From assembly GCF_014203425.1 (NCBI RefSeq), contig NZ_JACHJC010000001.1:5420001-5484000 (forward strand): DNA of 64,000 bases, given 5' to 3'. The notes below the pieces were generated by a model, which searched no databases, was not told where the DNA came from, and was given only the letters and a program-made list of their open reading frames with translations. This document shows, one piece after another, positions 19,711 through 27,994 of this stretch (the stretch's first letter is position 1; every line of letters starts with the position of its first letter). The DNA is from Micromonospora echinospora (GTDB taxonomy: Bacteria > Actinomycetota > Actinomycetes > Mycobacteriales > Micromonosporaceae). The translations under genes were made by a program, and so were the position numbers.

Positions 19711-19729
19711 GTCGATCACAAGTCGATCA
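19711..19729. promoter_or_regulatory. 11-bp-spaced direct repeat, candidate SARP site
   Basis: GTCGATCA occurs at 19711-19718 and again at 19722-19729, exactly 11 bp apart (one helical turn). SARP activators bind direct repeats with this spacing, and a SARP gene closes the cluster. No convincing -10 box lies at the classical distance on the precursor strand, so the assignment is tentative. Confidence 0.45.
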
Positions 19730-19767
19730 TCAACGGCGGTTGGCGGGCGCCGCTAGCATCCGGGTGC

Positions 19768-20394
19768 GTGGCCCGACCTGTGATGATCGCGTTGATCGGC
19801 GTCGACGGCTCCGGCAAGACCACCCAGGCGAAGGCGCTGGCCGAGCGGCTGCGCCGGCGGGGTGTCCGGGCGCGTTACTTCGAGAACGCCGGTGGACGGC
19901 CACTGTGGAACCGGCTGGCCCGGGCGCTCGGCCGGGCGGACGGGGTGGCGCTGTTCGGCCGTACCGTCTATCCGGTGCTGGAGGCGACGGTGCGCGCGGC
20001 GGCGATGGCCCGGACCGTGGCGGTGGCCCGTCTGACCGGCCGGGTGGCGGTGCTGGACCGGTGGACCTGGTGCCAGGACGTGATCATGGCGGCCCGGGGC
20101 GATCGGGGACGACGGGTGGTGCGCGCCGCGTACGCGGTCTTCCCGCGCCCGGCGGTGGTGTGCTTCCTGGCCACCTCCCCCGACGTGGCCAAGCGGCGGG
20201 TGACCGCGCGCGGCATCGACACCGAGGAACTGGCGCACCTGTGCGCGCTGGACGCCGCGTACCGGGCGTTGCCGGAGTTCGGCTCGTTCGTGGTGCTCGA
20301 CGGTGACGCCACGCGGGACGAGGTGGCCACCGCCCTGGACGCGGCCGCCTGGCGCGGTGTTAAGAAGGGGCCCTTTCTCTACCGGAGGCGTTAA
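19768..20394 (+). CDS. Thymidylate kinase-like P-loop kinase
   Basis: 208 residues. The P-loop IGVDGSGKTTQAKALAERL at about 9-27 is that of thymidylate kinases, followed by AVLDRWTWCQDV, where TMK has its DRY-type motif, and a lid-like VAKRRVTARGIDTEE. It lacks several canonical dTMP-binding residues, so it may phosphorylate another substrate. The GTG at 19768 follows a TAGCAT box by 8 nt (leaderless). It is divergent from the RiPP precursor. The last codons (VKKGPFLYRRR) come from a dispersed repeat, whose second unit supplies the TAA stop: the C-terminus is a repeat-encoded extension. Confidence 0.75.
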   Translation: MARPVMIALIGVDGSGKTTQAKALAERLRRRGVRARYFENAGGRPLWNRLARALGRADGVALFGRTVYPVLEATVRAAAMARTVAVARLTGRVAVLDRWTWCQDVIMAARGDRGRRVVRAAYAVFPRPAVVCFLATSPDVAKRRVTARGIDTEELAHLCALDAAYRALPEFGSFVVLDGDATRDEVATALDAAAWRGVKKGPFLYRRR

Positions 20395-20410
20395 GAAGGG
20401 GCCCTTCCTT
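20359..20410. repeat. Paired GTTAAGAAGGGGCCC module, copy 1
   Basis: Two direct units, 20359-20378 and 20390-20410, each GTTAAGAAGGGGCCC followed by TT(T/C)CT. Each has a near-palindromic AAGGGGCCCTT core, and the two units can also pair with each other. It lies between convergent genes: unit 2 gives the TAA stop of the kinase on the plus strand and its TTA gives the TAA stop of the penicillin-binding protein on the minus strand. The same module recurs at 30722-30774 and 43808-43859. Confidence 0.75.
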
Positions 20411-22628
20411 ACCCGCGCTCGCGCAGCCAGCGGAGCACGTCGGAGGGCAGCTCGCGGTCCTCGCGCTGCTCGCGACGCTCCGGCTCGGTCCGCCGGGGCG
20501 GCTGCGGACGCTGCGGGTCGCCGACGAGCTTCCGGCTGGGGGCGGTGAAGTCTCGCACCGGCTCGCCGGCGACCGCCGTCCTGATGGTCCGCGCGACCGC
20601 GTCGATCACCTTCGCCTGCACGGCGGAGCCGACCAGGTCGGTGACGTCGTCCGGGTTGGCCGCGATCCCGGCCACGGCGACCTGCGGGGTGAACCCGACG
20701 AACGTCTCCGTGGCGTTCCGCTCCGAGCTGCCGGTCTTGCCGGCGACCGGGCGACCGACGATCCGGTCGACGGCGGTGGCGGTGCCGCCGTTGCACTGTC
20801 CGAACGCGGACTGCTGGCCGACCGGGCAGCGGGCCGCGTCGGTGGCGGCCCGGGCCACGTCCGGTTCGAGGACCCGCTTGCACTCCGGCTGCCCCACGTC
20901 GACGGTCCCGCCGTCGGGCGTGGTCACCGAGACCACCGGCAGCGGCGCGCAGTACGTGCCCTCGGCGGCCACCGTCGCGTACGCGTTCGCCAGGTCGAGC
21001 GGGGTGGTGGCGGCCACGCCCAGCGTGAACGCGCCCCAGTCGGCGGCGTGGTCGCGGGCGAACGCGGCGTCGGAGCCGGCCCGGAAGGTGATGCCGAGGC
21101 GCTGCGCCATCTCCACCACCTTGTCCTCGCCGACCTGCTCGGCGAGCCAGACGAAGTACGTGTTGACGGAGCGGCCGAAGCCGTCCCACATCATCCGGTA
21201 GCCGTCCATCCACTGCGGGTTGGCGTTCGCCGGGCACCAGGTGCCGTCGCAGTTGCCCTCGTCGTCCGAGGCGTACCGGGTGGGCAGGCGGCTCGGCGCT
21301 TCGAAGCCGGTGGCCAGCGGCTTGCCGGCCTCCAGCGCGGCCAGCATGGTGAACATCTTGAACGTCGAGCCGGCCTGGTAGCCGTCGACGCTGGCGCCGC
21401 CGGAGATCAGCGGGTTGACCGTGTTCGGGTAGTTGGCCTGCCCGGCGGGGTTGTCGTCGAGGCTGTAGTGCCGGTTCACCGCCATGGCGAGCACCCGGCC
21501 GGTGCCGGGCTCGACCGCCGCGATCGGCAGCGCGCGCTTGTTGCCGTACCCGTAGACCTTGGTGGCCTGCTCCTGCGCGGTCTCCTGGATCGCCGGGTCG
21601 AGCGTGGTGACGACCCGGTAGCCGCCCCGGCGCAGCGCCTGCTCGCGCTCCTCGGGGGTGCTGCCGAAGGCCGGCTGGGTGAGCCACCAGCGGCGCAGGT
21701 AGTCGCAGAAGAAGCCCCAGTCGTCGTGGCCCTGGGCGGTGGCTGTGCAGCCGTTGGGCTGGGCGGTCGGGCGCAGGGTGGGCGCCTGCGCCTTCGCCGC
21801 CGCGGCCTGCTGGGCGGTGATCGCGCCGGTCTCGGCCATCGCGTCCAGCACGTACGCCCGGCGGACCAGCGCCTGGTCGAGGTCGCCGTCGATCGGGCTG
21901 TACGCCTCCGGCGACTGGACCAGGCCGGCCAGCAGCGCCGCCTCGCCCAGCGTCAGGTCGGCCGGGGCCTTGCCGAAGTAGCGCTGGCTCGCGGCGGCGA
22001 CGCCGTACGCGCCGGAGCCGAAGTACGCGATGTTCAGGTAGCGGTTGAGGATCTCGTCCTTGGACAGCGACTGCTCCAGCGCGTTCGCGTACCGGATCTC
22101 CTGGAGCTTGCGCCCGACGGTCTGCTCGGTGGCGGCCTGCCGCTGCTCCGCGGTGCGGTTCGGGTCGGTCTTGAGCACGTTGCGGACGTACTGCATGGTC
22201 AGCGTGGAGCCGCCCTGCTCGGTGCCGCCGCCGGCGACGTTCGCCACCAGCGCGCGGGCGATGCCGCGCAGGTCCGCGCCGCCGTGCGAGTAGAACCGCC
22301 GGTCCTCGGCCGCGATGATGGCCTGCCGCATCACCGGGGCGATCTCGGCCAGCGGCACGTCGGTGCGGTTCACGTCGTAGAACGTGGTGATCAGCGTGGT
22401 GCCGTCGTTGGCGTAGAGGTAGGAGCGCTGCGGCTGCGCCGGCGTGCGCAGCGCGTCGGGCAGGTCCGCGTACGCGCCGAGCGCCGCCCGGGCCGCGAAC
22501 CCGCCGAGCAGGCCGCTGGGAAGCGCGGCGACCGCGAGGACGAGCCCGGCGAGCAGGCCGGCCAGCAGCACGGTGAACAGCCGCGACAGCGGCGACCTGG
22601 GAGACGGCATGGACGCAAGGATTGCCAC
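20409..22628 (-). CDS. Class A penicillin-binding protein (transglycosylase/transpeptidase)
   Basis: 739 residues. One N-terminal membrane anchor (about 17-45) is followed by the GT51 glycosyltransferase with EDRRFYSHGG, GGSTLTMQYVRN, RKLQEIRYANALEQ and DEILNRYLNIAYFG. The transpeptidase domain has all three penicillin-binding motifs: STFK (AGSTFKMFT), SVN (GRSVNTYF) and KTG (AGKTGSSER). It polymerises glycan strands and cross-links them outside the membrane. The C-terminal tail is charged and Pro/Arg-rich. The start at 22628 is GTG; an ATG at 22610 is equally possible and neither has a good ribosome binding site. Confidence 0.92.
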   Translation of the reverse strand: MAILASMPSPRSPLSRLFTVLLAGLLAGLVLAVAALPSGLLGGFAARAALGAYADLPDALRTPAQPQRSYLYANDGTTLITTFYDVNRTDVPLAEIAPVMRQAIIAAEDRRFYSHGGADLRGIARALVANVAGGGTEQGGSTLTMQYVRNVLKTDPNRTAEQRQAATEQTVGRKLQEIRYANALEQSLSKDEILNRYLNIAYFGSGAYGVAAASQRYFGKAPADLTLGEAALLAGLVQSPEAYSPIDGDLDQALVRRAYVLDAMAETGAITAQQAAAAKAQAPTLRPTAQPNGCTATAQGHDDWGFFCDYLRRWWLTQPAFGSTPEEREQALRRGGYRVVTTLDPAIQETAQEQATKVYGYGNKRALPIAAVEPGTGRVLAMAVNRHYSLDDNPAGQANYPNTVNPLISGGASVDGYQAGSTFKMFTMLAALEAGKPLATGFEAPSRLPTRYASDDEGNCDGTWCPANANPQWMDGYRMMWDGFGRSVNTYFVWLAEQVGEDKVVEMAQRLGITFRAGSDAAFARDHAADWGAFTLGVAATTPLDLANAYATVAAEGTYCAPLPVVSVTTPDGGTVDVGQPECKRVLEPDVARAATDAARCPVGQQSAFGQCNGGTATAVDRIVGRPVAGKTGSSERNATETFVGFTPQVAVAGIAANPDDVTDLVGSAVQAKVIDAVARTIRTAVAGEPVRDFTAPSRKLVGDPQRPQPPRRTEPERREQREDRELPSDVLRWLRERG

Positions 22629-22700
22629 GAATGCCGCCTACCGGCCACCTCGCCAGGCAACTGTCAGTTACTTCACGGCGACCGCCCAGCTCCGAACCGG

Positions 22701-23504
22701 TCAGCCCGCCCCGAGTGGGCCCTTCGGTGACGCGGGCGGCACCGGTGCGGCGGCGACGCTGGCCGCTGCGGCGTCCCGGGCGATGGTCTCGGGCAGCAGG
22801 CGGCCGCTGCGGTAGCCGATGCCGATGCCGGCGACCAGCACGAAGATCGCGCCGAACGTCTGGAGCGAGCCGATCAGCGCGCCACCGAGGCCGAGCAGCG
22901 GGGCGGCGATCATCAGCATGGTCCCGTCGCCGTAGGAGAACATCCCGGACCGGGCGACCGACCAGCCGGTCAGGAACCAGCCCACGCTGTAGAGGGTGGC
23001 GCCGAACAGCACGATGCCCCGCGCGGTCACGCCGAACACCGGCGTCTGCTCGGCCAGCCCGGCGAACGGGAGCATCAGCACCATCCCGCCGATGCTGCAC
23101 AGCAGCCCGGCCAGCGCGACCCGGCGGCAGCGGGTGGCGGCGAGCAGGCCGGTGAGCGCGAGCAGGGCGAGCAGCCCGAGCCACACCGAGGCGACCCAGC
23201 CGACCAGGTAGAGCGGCCGGCCGTCGGCCGGGTACGGGTCGTTGCCCACCCCGCCGTCGCTGGCCATCGCCACCAGGCCGTAGAGCACCGCGTACGCCGG
23301 CAGCAGCCAGACCGCCGCGCGGGCGAACCGGCGGACCGACCAGGCCCAGGTCGCGTCGGTGGCCGGCGCCCCGCGGCCGGGCTCGGAGACGAACGGCAGG
23401 ACCCCGAAACCCCCTCCGGTACGCCGGGAGCCGATCGGCCCGGCGGGGTCGTGCGCGCCGGGGACCGGGGTACGGGAGAACAGCCGATTCTCCGGGTCCT
23501 TCAT
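22701..23504 (-). CDS. Polytopic membrane protein of unknown function
   Basis: 267 residues. A cytoplasmic N-terminus of about 60 residues is followed by roughly six hydrophobic segments (AVWLLPAYAVLYGLVAMA; YLVGWVASVWLGLLALLAL; VALAGLLCSIGGMVLML; IVLFGATLYSVGWFL; MLMIAAPLLGLGGALIGSL; AIFVLVAGIGIGYRS) and an Ala/Pro tail. No catalytic motif is visible and I do not recognise the family. The ATG has GAGGTGAGG just upstream. It lies between the PBP and the SPFH gene, all on the minus strand, with a hairpin before it. Confidence 0.7.
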   Translation of the reverse strand: MKDPENRLFSRTPVPGAHDPAGPIGSRRTGGGFGVLPFVSEPGRGAPATDATWAWSVRRFARAAVWLLPAYAVLYGLVAMASDGGVGNDPYPADGRPLYLVGWVASVWLGLLALLALTGLLAATRCRRVALAGLLCSIGGMVLMLPFAGLAEQTPVFGVTARGIVLFGATLYSVGWFLTGWSVARSGMFSYGDGTMLMIAAPLLGLGGALIGSLQTFGAIFVLVAGIGIGYRSGRLLPETIARDAAAASVAAAPVPPASPKGPLGAG

Positions 23505-23544
23505 GCCTCACCTCGTTCGCGCCGCGGGCGGCCCGGGACACGCA

Positions 23545-23608
23545 ACGGCGCTCCGGCCCTGCTCACCACCCGTCCTGAAACCGATGGTGGCAGCCGCCGG
23601 AGCGCCGT
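23545..23608 (-). terminator. Hairpin after the SPFH/NfeD operon
   Basis: ACGGCGCTCCGGC at 23545-23557 pairs perfectly with 23596-23608. The 38-nt interior has a second CCACC/GGTGG pairing, so the whole folds as a branched stem. It lies in the 128-bp gap between the SPFH gene and the next minus-strand gene and probably ends the SPFH/NfeD transcript. Confidence 0.5.
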
Positions 23609-23632
23609 ATGAGGGATTCTCGGATTTGCCGG

Positions 23633-24739
23633 TCAGCCCCGCTCGCGCTGGTCCGCCGGGTCGTTCACCAGGCTGGCCGGTGACACCGGCTCCGGCGCGG
23701 GCAGGCCCTGCGGGGTGTTGCCGCCGGTGGCCTGCGCCTCCGCCACGCGTACCTCGTCGTGGATCTCCTGGGCCGCGATGGCCGCGGCATGGGCGGCCTC
23801 GGCGGCCTCCCGCTCGACCTCGCTGGCGCTCTTGGCAGCCTCCGGCGACGGCTGGTCGCCGACCATGTTGGCCAGCCCGCCCAGCGCGCCGCCCATGCCC
23901 TCCAGGGCCCTGGTCAGCTCGGTCGGGACGATCCAGACCTTGTTGGCCGTGCCGTTGGCGATCTGCGGCAGCGCCTGGAGGTACTGGTAGGCCAGCACCT
24001 TCTGGCTCGGGTTGGCGGTGTGGATCGCGTCGAAGACGGTACGGATCGCCTTCGCCTGGCCCTCCGCCTGGAGGATCCGGGCCTGCCGGTCACCGTCGGC
24101 GCGCAGCACCGCGGCCTGCTTCTCACCCTCGGCGGTGAGGATCTGCGACTGCTTGTGCCCCTCGGCGTTGAGGATCGCGGCGCGGCGGTCCCGCTCGGCG
24201 CGCATCTGCTTCTCCATGGAGTCGCGGATGCTCGGCGGCGGCTCGATCGCCTTGATCTCGACCCGGGTCACCTTGATGCCCCAGCGGCCGGTGGTCTCGT
24301 CCAGCACGCCGGACAGGTGCCGGTTGATCTCCTCGCGGCTGGTCAGCGCGCGCTCCAGGTCCAGCGAGCCGATCACGTTACGCAGCGTGGTGACAGTGAG
24401 CTGCTCGATCGCCTGGAGGAAGTTGGAGATCTCGTAGGTGGCGCGAACCGAGTCGACCACCTTGAAGTAGAGCACCGTGTCGATCGAGACGACCAGGTTG
24501 TCGGAGGTGATCACCGGCTGGGGCGGGAAGCTGACCACCTGCTCGCGCATGTCGACCTTGGTGCGCACCGCGTCCACGAACGGCACCAGCAGGTTCAGGC
24601 CGGGGTTGAGCGTGCGCTTGTACTTACCGAGCCGCTCCACCACGTCCTGCCGCTGCTGCGGCACGATCCGCACCGCCTTGAACAGCGTCACCACACCGAT
24701 CAACGCCACCGCGATCATCAGGATCGCCAGAAACTCCAT
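23633..24739 (-). CDS. SPFH/stomatin-like membrane protein
   Basis: 368 residues from ATG 24739 with an AAGGTGA site. An N-terminal membrane hairpin (FLAILMIAVALIGVVTLFKAV) precedes the SPFH/band-7 domain (VPQQRQDVVERLGKYKRTLNPGL at about 27-49, DTVLYFKVVD, YEISNFLQAIEQLTVTTLRN). A Glu/Ala/Lys-rich coiled-coil with repeated AEG(E/H)KQ and AEGQAKA follows, and the tail is Ala/Pro-rich. Such proteins form membrane-bound oligomers at ordered domains and pair with NfeD proteases or chaperones; the nfeD-like gene is 5 bp upstream, so they form an operon. Confidence 0.88.
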   Translation of the reverse strand: MEFLAILMIAVALIGVVTLFKAVRIVPQQRQDVVERLGKYKRTLNPGLNLLVPFVDAVRTKVDMREQVVSFPPQPVITSDNLVVSIDTVLYFKVVDSVRATYEISNFLQAIEQLTVTTLRNVIGSLDLERALTSREEINRHLSGVLDETTGRWGIKVTRVEIKAIEPPPSIRDSMEKQMRAERDRRAAILNAEGHKQSQILTAEGEKQAAVLRADGDRQARILQAEGQAKAIRTVFDAIHTANPSQKVLAYQYLQALPQIANGTANKVWIVPTELTRALEGMGGALGGLANMVGDQPSPEAAKSASEVEREAAEAAHAAAIAAQEIHDEVRVAEAQATGGNTPQGLPAPEPVSPASLVNDPADQRERG

Positions 24740-24744
24740 ACCGT

Positions 24745-25218
24745 TCACCTTTTCGCTTCGGGCAGCTCGCCCGGGGGAGAAATGTCGTCCTGCCACACCA
24801 GGGCGGTAGCGCCCCGGACCTTGATTACCTGCACCCGCTCACCCTCGGCGTACGCGCGCGTCGCGTCGTACGAGCGGGCCGTCCACAGCTCACCATCAAT
24901 CTTGATCATGCCGCGCTCGGAGTCGACCGGCTCCAGGACCACAGCGGTGGCCCCTTCGAGCGCCTCGACCCCGAACGGCTGCTCCCCGGTCTCGATCGCC
25001 GGCCGCGCGTGCCGCCGGACCACCGGACGGACCACCGCCACCGACAACGCCGACACCACGGCGAAGATCACCGCCTGCAGCGCCACCGGCGCACCGAGCG
25101 CCGCGGCGCCGGCAGCGGCGAACGCTCCGACCCCGAACATGATCAGGAAGAGCGTCGTCGTGAAGATCTCGGCGACCGCCAATACCACACCTAGAACGAT
25201 CCAGAACACGGCGTCCAC
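24745..25218 (-). CDS. NfeD-like membrane protein
   Basis: 157 residues. Hydrophobic segments at about 5-35 and 45-68 (WIVLGVVLAVAEIFTTTLFLIM; LQAVIFAVVSALSVAVV) precede a C-terminal OB-fold domain (GATAVVLEPVDSERGMIKIDG...ERVQVIKVRGATALV), the short NfeD1b layout without the protease domain. It is the partner of the SPFH protein encoded 5 bp downstream, likely in maintaining membrane microdomains. The GTG start is read at 25218. Confidence 0.85.
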   Translation of the reverse strand: MDAVFWIVLGVVLAVAEIFTTTLFLIMFGVGAFAAAGAAALGAPVALQAVIFAVVSALSVAVVRPVVRRHARPAIETGEQPFGVEALEGATAVVLEPVDSERGMIKIDGELWTARSYDATRAYAEGERVQVIKVRGATALVWQDDISPPGELPEAKR

Positions 25219-25229
25219 GAGAACAATCC

Positions 25230-25251
25230 TGACACGTCAACGCACGTGTCA
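25230..25251. promoter_or_regulatory. 8-bp inverted repeat in the nfeD/serine hydrolase divergent promoter
   Basis: TGACACGT-CAACGC-ACGTGTCA is a perfect dyad with a 6-bp spacer in the 98-bp region between divergent genes. A TAGGCT -10 box for the serine hydrolase gene lies about 20 bp further right. It is probably an operator for a dimeric regulator. Confidence 0.5.
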
Positions 25252-25316
25252 TCGAACTGTCATGATCGCTAGGCTCGGCTCGGCGTACCGCGCCGCCCGC
25301 CGACGAGGAGGACGAC

Positions 25317-26627
25317 ATGGCCCTGCTGCCCGAAACCGCGCGTCAGGTGGACCTGCTGGTCGCCCGGGCCCAGGCCGAGGGGCGGGGCCCGTCGCTCGCT
25401 CTCGGCGTGGTCCGCGACGGCCACCTGGCGCACCTGGCCGTCGCCGGTGAGACGCCCCGCCCCGACGGCGACCTCCAGTACCGGATCGGCTCGATCACCA
25501 AGACCATGACCGCGGTGCTGGTGATGCAGCAGCGCGACGCCGGCCGGCTGGCGTTGGACGATCCGCTGGACGCGCACCTCCCCGGCACCCCGGTCGACTC
25601 GGTGACCGTGCGCCAGCTCCTCGGCCACGTCAGCGGCCTGCAACGCGAGCCGGACGGCCAGTGGTGGGAGCGGACCGGGGGCACGGACCTGCCGACGCTG
25701 CTCGCCGGGCTGACGCCGGACAAGATCGCCCACCCGCCGCACTTCGTCTACCACTACTCGAACCTCGCGTACGGGCTGCTCGGCGGCGTGCTGGAACGGA
25801 TCACCGGCACGCCCTGGGTGGAGCTGCTGATCGAACGGCTGCTGGCGCCGCTGGGCATGCGCCGCACCACGTACCACCCCACCGAGCCGTACGCCCTCGG
25901 CTACGTCGTACACCCCTGGCACGAGACGCTGCGGGAGGAGCCGCTCACCGACAGCGGGGCGATGGCGCCGGCCGGGCAGCTCTGGTCGACGGTCGAGGAC
26001 CTGGGCCGCTGGGCGTCGTTCCTGGCCGACCCGGACCCGGCGCTGCTCTCCCCCGCCACGCTCGCCGAGATGTGCGCCCCCATCGTCATCAACGACCTGG
26101 ACTCGTGGAGCGGCGGCCACGGACTCGGCATCGAGCTCTACCGGGTCGGCGACCGGGTGTACGTGGGGCACGGCGGCTCGATGCCCGGGCACGTCGCCGG
26201 CCTGGCCGTCCACCGGCCCACCCGCACCGCCGTGGTGAACTTCGCCAACTCGTACGGCCTGCGCGGCCACCACATCGGCGCGCTCGGCCGGGAGGCGCTC
26301 ACGCTGGTGCTGGACGCCGAACCGGCCGCGCCCGCCCCCTGGCGTCCGGCCGACCCGCCCGCCGCCGACGTGGCCGCGCTGACCGGCCGCTGGTGGTGGA
26401 TGGGCGGCGAGTACGAGTTCCGCGTCGACGCCGCCGGTGAGCTGGTCGGCGGCCAGGTGGGCAGGCCGCAGCTGCGCTTCACCCCCGAGGGCCCGGACCG
26501 GTGGCGGGGCCGCTCCGGCTCCCAGGACGGCGAGATCCTCACCGTGATCCGCGACGGTTCCGGCACCCCGGTAGCCCTGGACATAGCCACCTTCGTCCTG
26601 ACCCGAACCCCCGACGAAATCCCCTGA
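25317..26627 (+). CDS. Serine hydrolase, beta-lactamase/D-aminopeptidase class C fold
   Basis: 436 residues. Active-site motifs of the class C beta-lactamase-like family are present: SxxK in GSITKTMTAVL (about 61-64), YxN in YHYSNLAYG (about 143-145) and the HGG motif in GHGGSMPG (about 284). These enzymes are esterases, D-aminopeptidases or carboxypeptidases more often than resistance enzymes. The C-terminal 100 residues form an added beta-rich domain (LTGRWWWMGGEYEFRVDAAGEL). No signal peptide is seen, so it is probably cytoplasmic. The ATG has GAGGAGG 6 nt upstream. Confidence 0.85.
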   Translation: MALLPETARQVDLLVARAQAEGRGPSLALGVVRDGHLAHLAVAGETPRPDGDLQYRIGSITKTMTAVLVMQQRDAGRLALDDPLDAHLPGTPVDSVTVRQLLGHVSGLQREPDGQWWERTGGTDLPTLLAGLTPDKIAHPPHFVYHYSNLAYGLLGGVLERITGTPWVELLIERLLAPLGMRRTTYHPTEPYALGYVVHPWHETLREEPLTDSGAMAPAGQLWSTVEDLGRWASFLADPDPALLSPATLAEMCAPIVINDLDSWSGGHGLGIELYRVGDRVYVGHGGSMPGHVAGLAVHRPTRTAVVNFANSYGLRGHHIGALGREALTLVLDAEPAAPAPWRPADPPAADVAALTGRWWWMGGEYEFRVDAAGELVGGQVGRPQLRFTPEGPDRWRGRSGSQDGEILTVIRDGSGTPVALDIATFVLTRTPDEIP

Positions 26628-26671
26628 CCCCCGCCCTCGCCCTCGCCCTTCGCCCTCACCCCGCCCTCGCC

Positions 26672-26829
26672 CCGCCGATCTTGCACTTGTGGCCCTCATT
26701 TCGCCCCGCTATGCCCGATCCGCGGGGACCACAACTCCATGATCGGCGCACACCCGCACCGCTCACCCCCGTGATCAAGGAGTTTGCGTCGCTGTTGATC
26801 TCCAATACACCCACAAACTCCTTGATCAC
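26672..26829. repeat. Two REP-like inverted repeats in a convergent gap
   Basis: At about 26672-26750 an imperfect dyad (CGATCTTGCACTTGTGG against CCACAACTCCATGATCGG) is a degenerate relative of the repeat at 6836-6907. At 26771-26786 GTGATCAAGGAGTTTG is exactly complementary to 26814-26829 around a 27-nt loop. Both lie in the gap 26628-27020 between convergent genes, which I believe holds no gene. Confidence 0.55.
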
Positions 26830-26915
26830 CCTGGCGGGAGGCGCGAGGGACGGGACCCGGAAGGAAGCCCGGGCGGGGACGGGGGATCCGGGGGCGGGCG
26901 GAGCTGGCGCACGGC

Positions 26916-26991
26916 GGGGCCGGGGGCGACCGTGACCGGCGCAGGGATCAAGCCTGACCGCCCGGAGCCGGTCACGGTCGCCCCCGGCCCC
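26916..26991. terminator. 25-bp perfect inverted repeat between convergent genes
   Basis: The arm at 26916-26940, which ends GACCGTGACCGGC, is exactly complementary over 25 bp to 26967-26991, with a 26-nt loop. It is 29 bp from the stop codon of the DUF3097 gene on the opposite strand. Most likely a bidirectional terminator, though its length is unusual. Confidence 0.6.
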
Positions 26992-27020
26992 CAACCGCAA
27001 CCACTACAGAGGCCCAACCA

Positions 27021-27833
27021 CTAACGAGGCTCGGTGACGAAGTCGATCAACCGCTCCATGGCGTTGATCAGCGGCGTCTCCACGTCCGCGAAACTGTCCA
27101 CACGGGACAGGATGCGCCGCCACATGTCGGCCGGCTCGGCCACCCCGAGCGCCGCGCAGACGCCCTCCTTCCAGGGCTGCCCCGGCGGCACCACAGGCCA
27201 CGCCGCGATGCCCAGCGCCGCCGGGCGTACCGCCTGCCACACGTCGACGTAGGGGTGGCCGGTGACCAGCACGTGCGGCGAGGTGACCCGGCCCACGATC
27301 CGGCTCTCCTTCGAGCCGGGCACCAGGTGGTCGACGAGCACCCCGAGGCGGCGGCCGGGGCCGGGCGCGAACGCGCGTACCTCGTCGGCGAGCGCGTCGA
27401 TGCCGTCCAGCGGCTCCACCACCACGCCCTCGATGCGCAGGTCGTCGCCCCAGATCCGCTCGACCAGCGCGGCGTCGTGCACGCCCTCGACCCAGATCCG
27501 GCTGGCCTTGGCGACCTGCGCCCGTACGCCGTCCACAGCGATCGACCCGGACGCGGTACGGCGGCGCGCGGCGGGCACCGGGGCACGGGCCGGCCGCCGT
27601 AGCGTGACCGGCCGGCCGTCGAGCAGGAACGCGGCGGGCAGCAGCGGGAAGTTGCGCCGCCGCCCGTGCCGGTCCTCCAGCACCACCGCGCCGGCGTCGA
27701 AGCCGACCACCGCGCCGCAGAACCCGGAGTCGGCGTCCTCGACCACCAGGTCGGGCTCGGCGTCGACCTCGGGGGTCACCTTCCGTCGCCGCCAGTCGCC
27801 GGCCAGCACGTCGCCGTCGTATCGCCCCGCCAT
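27021..27833 (-). CDS. DUF3097 family protein
   Basis: 270 residues from ATG 27833, which follows a TAGCGT box by 7 nt (leaderless), so the six extra upstream codons are not used. The sequence matches the actinobacterial DUF3097 family: N-terminal RYDGDVLAGDWRRRKVTPEV, FCGAVVGFDAGAVVLEDRHG, and a topoisomerase/primase-like segment IWVEGVHDAALVERIWGDDL then LGVLVDHLVPGSKE and VLVTGHPYVDVWQAV. The Glu and Asp pattern suggests a TOPRIM-like metal site, but this is inference and the function is unknown. Confidence 0.82.
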   Translation of the reverse strand: MAGRYDGDVLAGDWRRRKVTPEVDAEPDLVVEDADSGFCGAVVGFDAGAVVLEDRHGRRRNFPLLPAAFLLDGRPVTLRRPARAPVPAARRRTASGSIAVDGVRAQVAKASRIWVEGVHDAALVERIWGDDLRIEGVVVEPLDGIDALADEVRAFAPGPGRRLGVLVDHLVPGSKESRIVGRVTSPHVLVTGHPYVDVWQAVRPAALGIAAWPVVPPGQPWKEGVCAALGVAEPADMWRRILSRVDSFADVETPLINAMERLIDFVTEPR

Positions 27834-27994
27834 GCCCGAGACGCTAACCACGACCTCGGCGTGTCGCTCGCCGACGCGCCGACCGGGCCGTCATCCGTCG
27901 GCACGAAACGGTGCGAAGGGGTTAGTTGGGGGCAGGTCGCGCCACCGGAGCGGCAGCCGAGACAGCAGCGGCGCGGAGCACGTACCCTTTCGGC

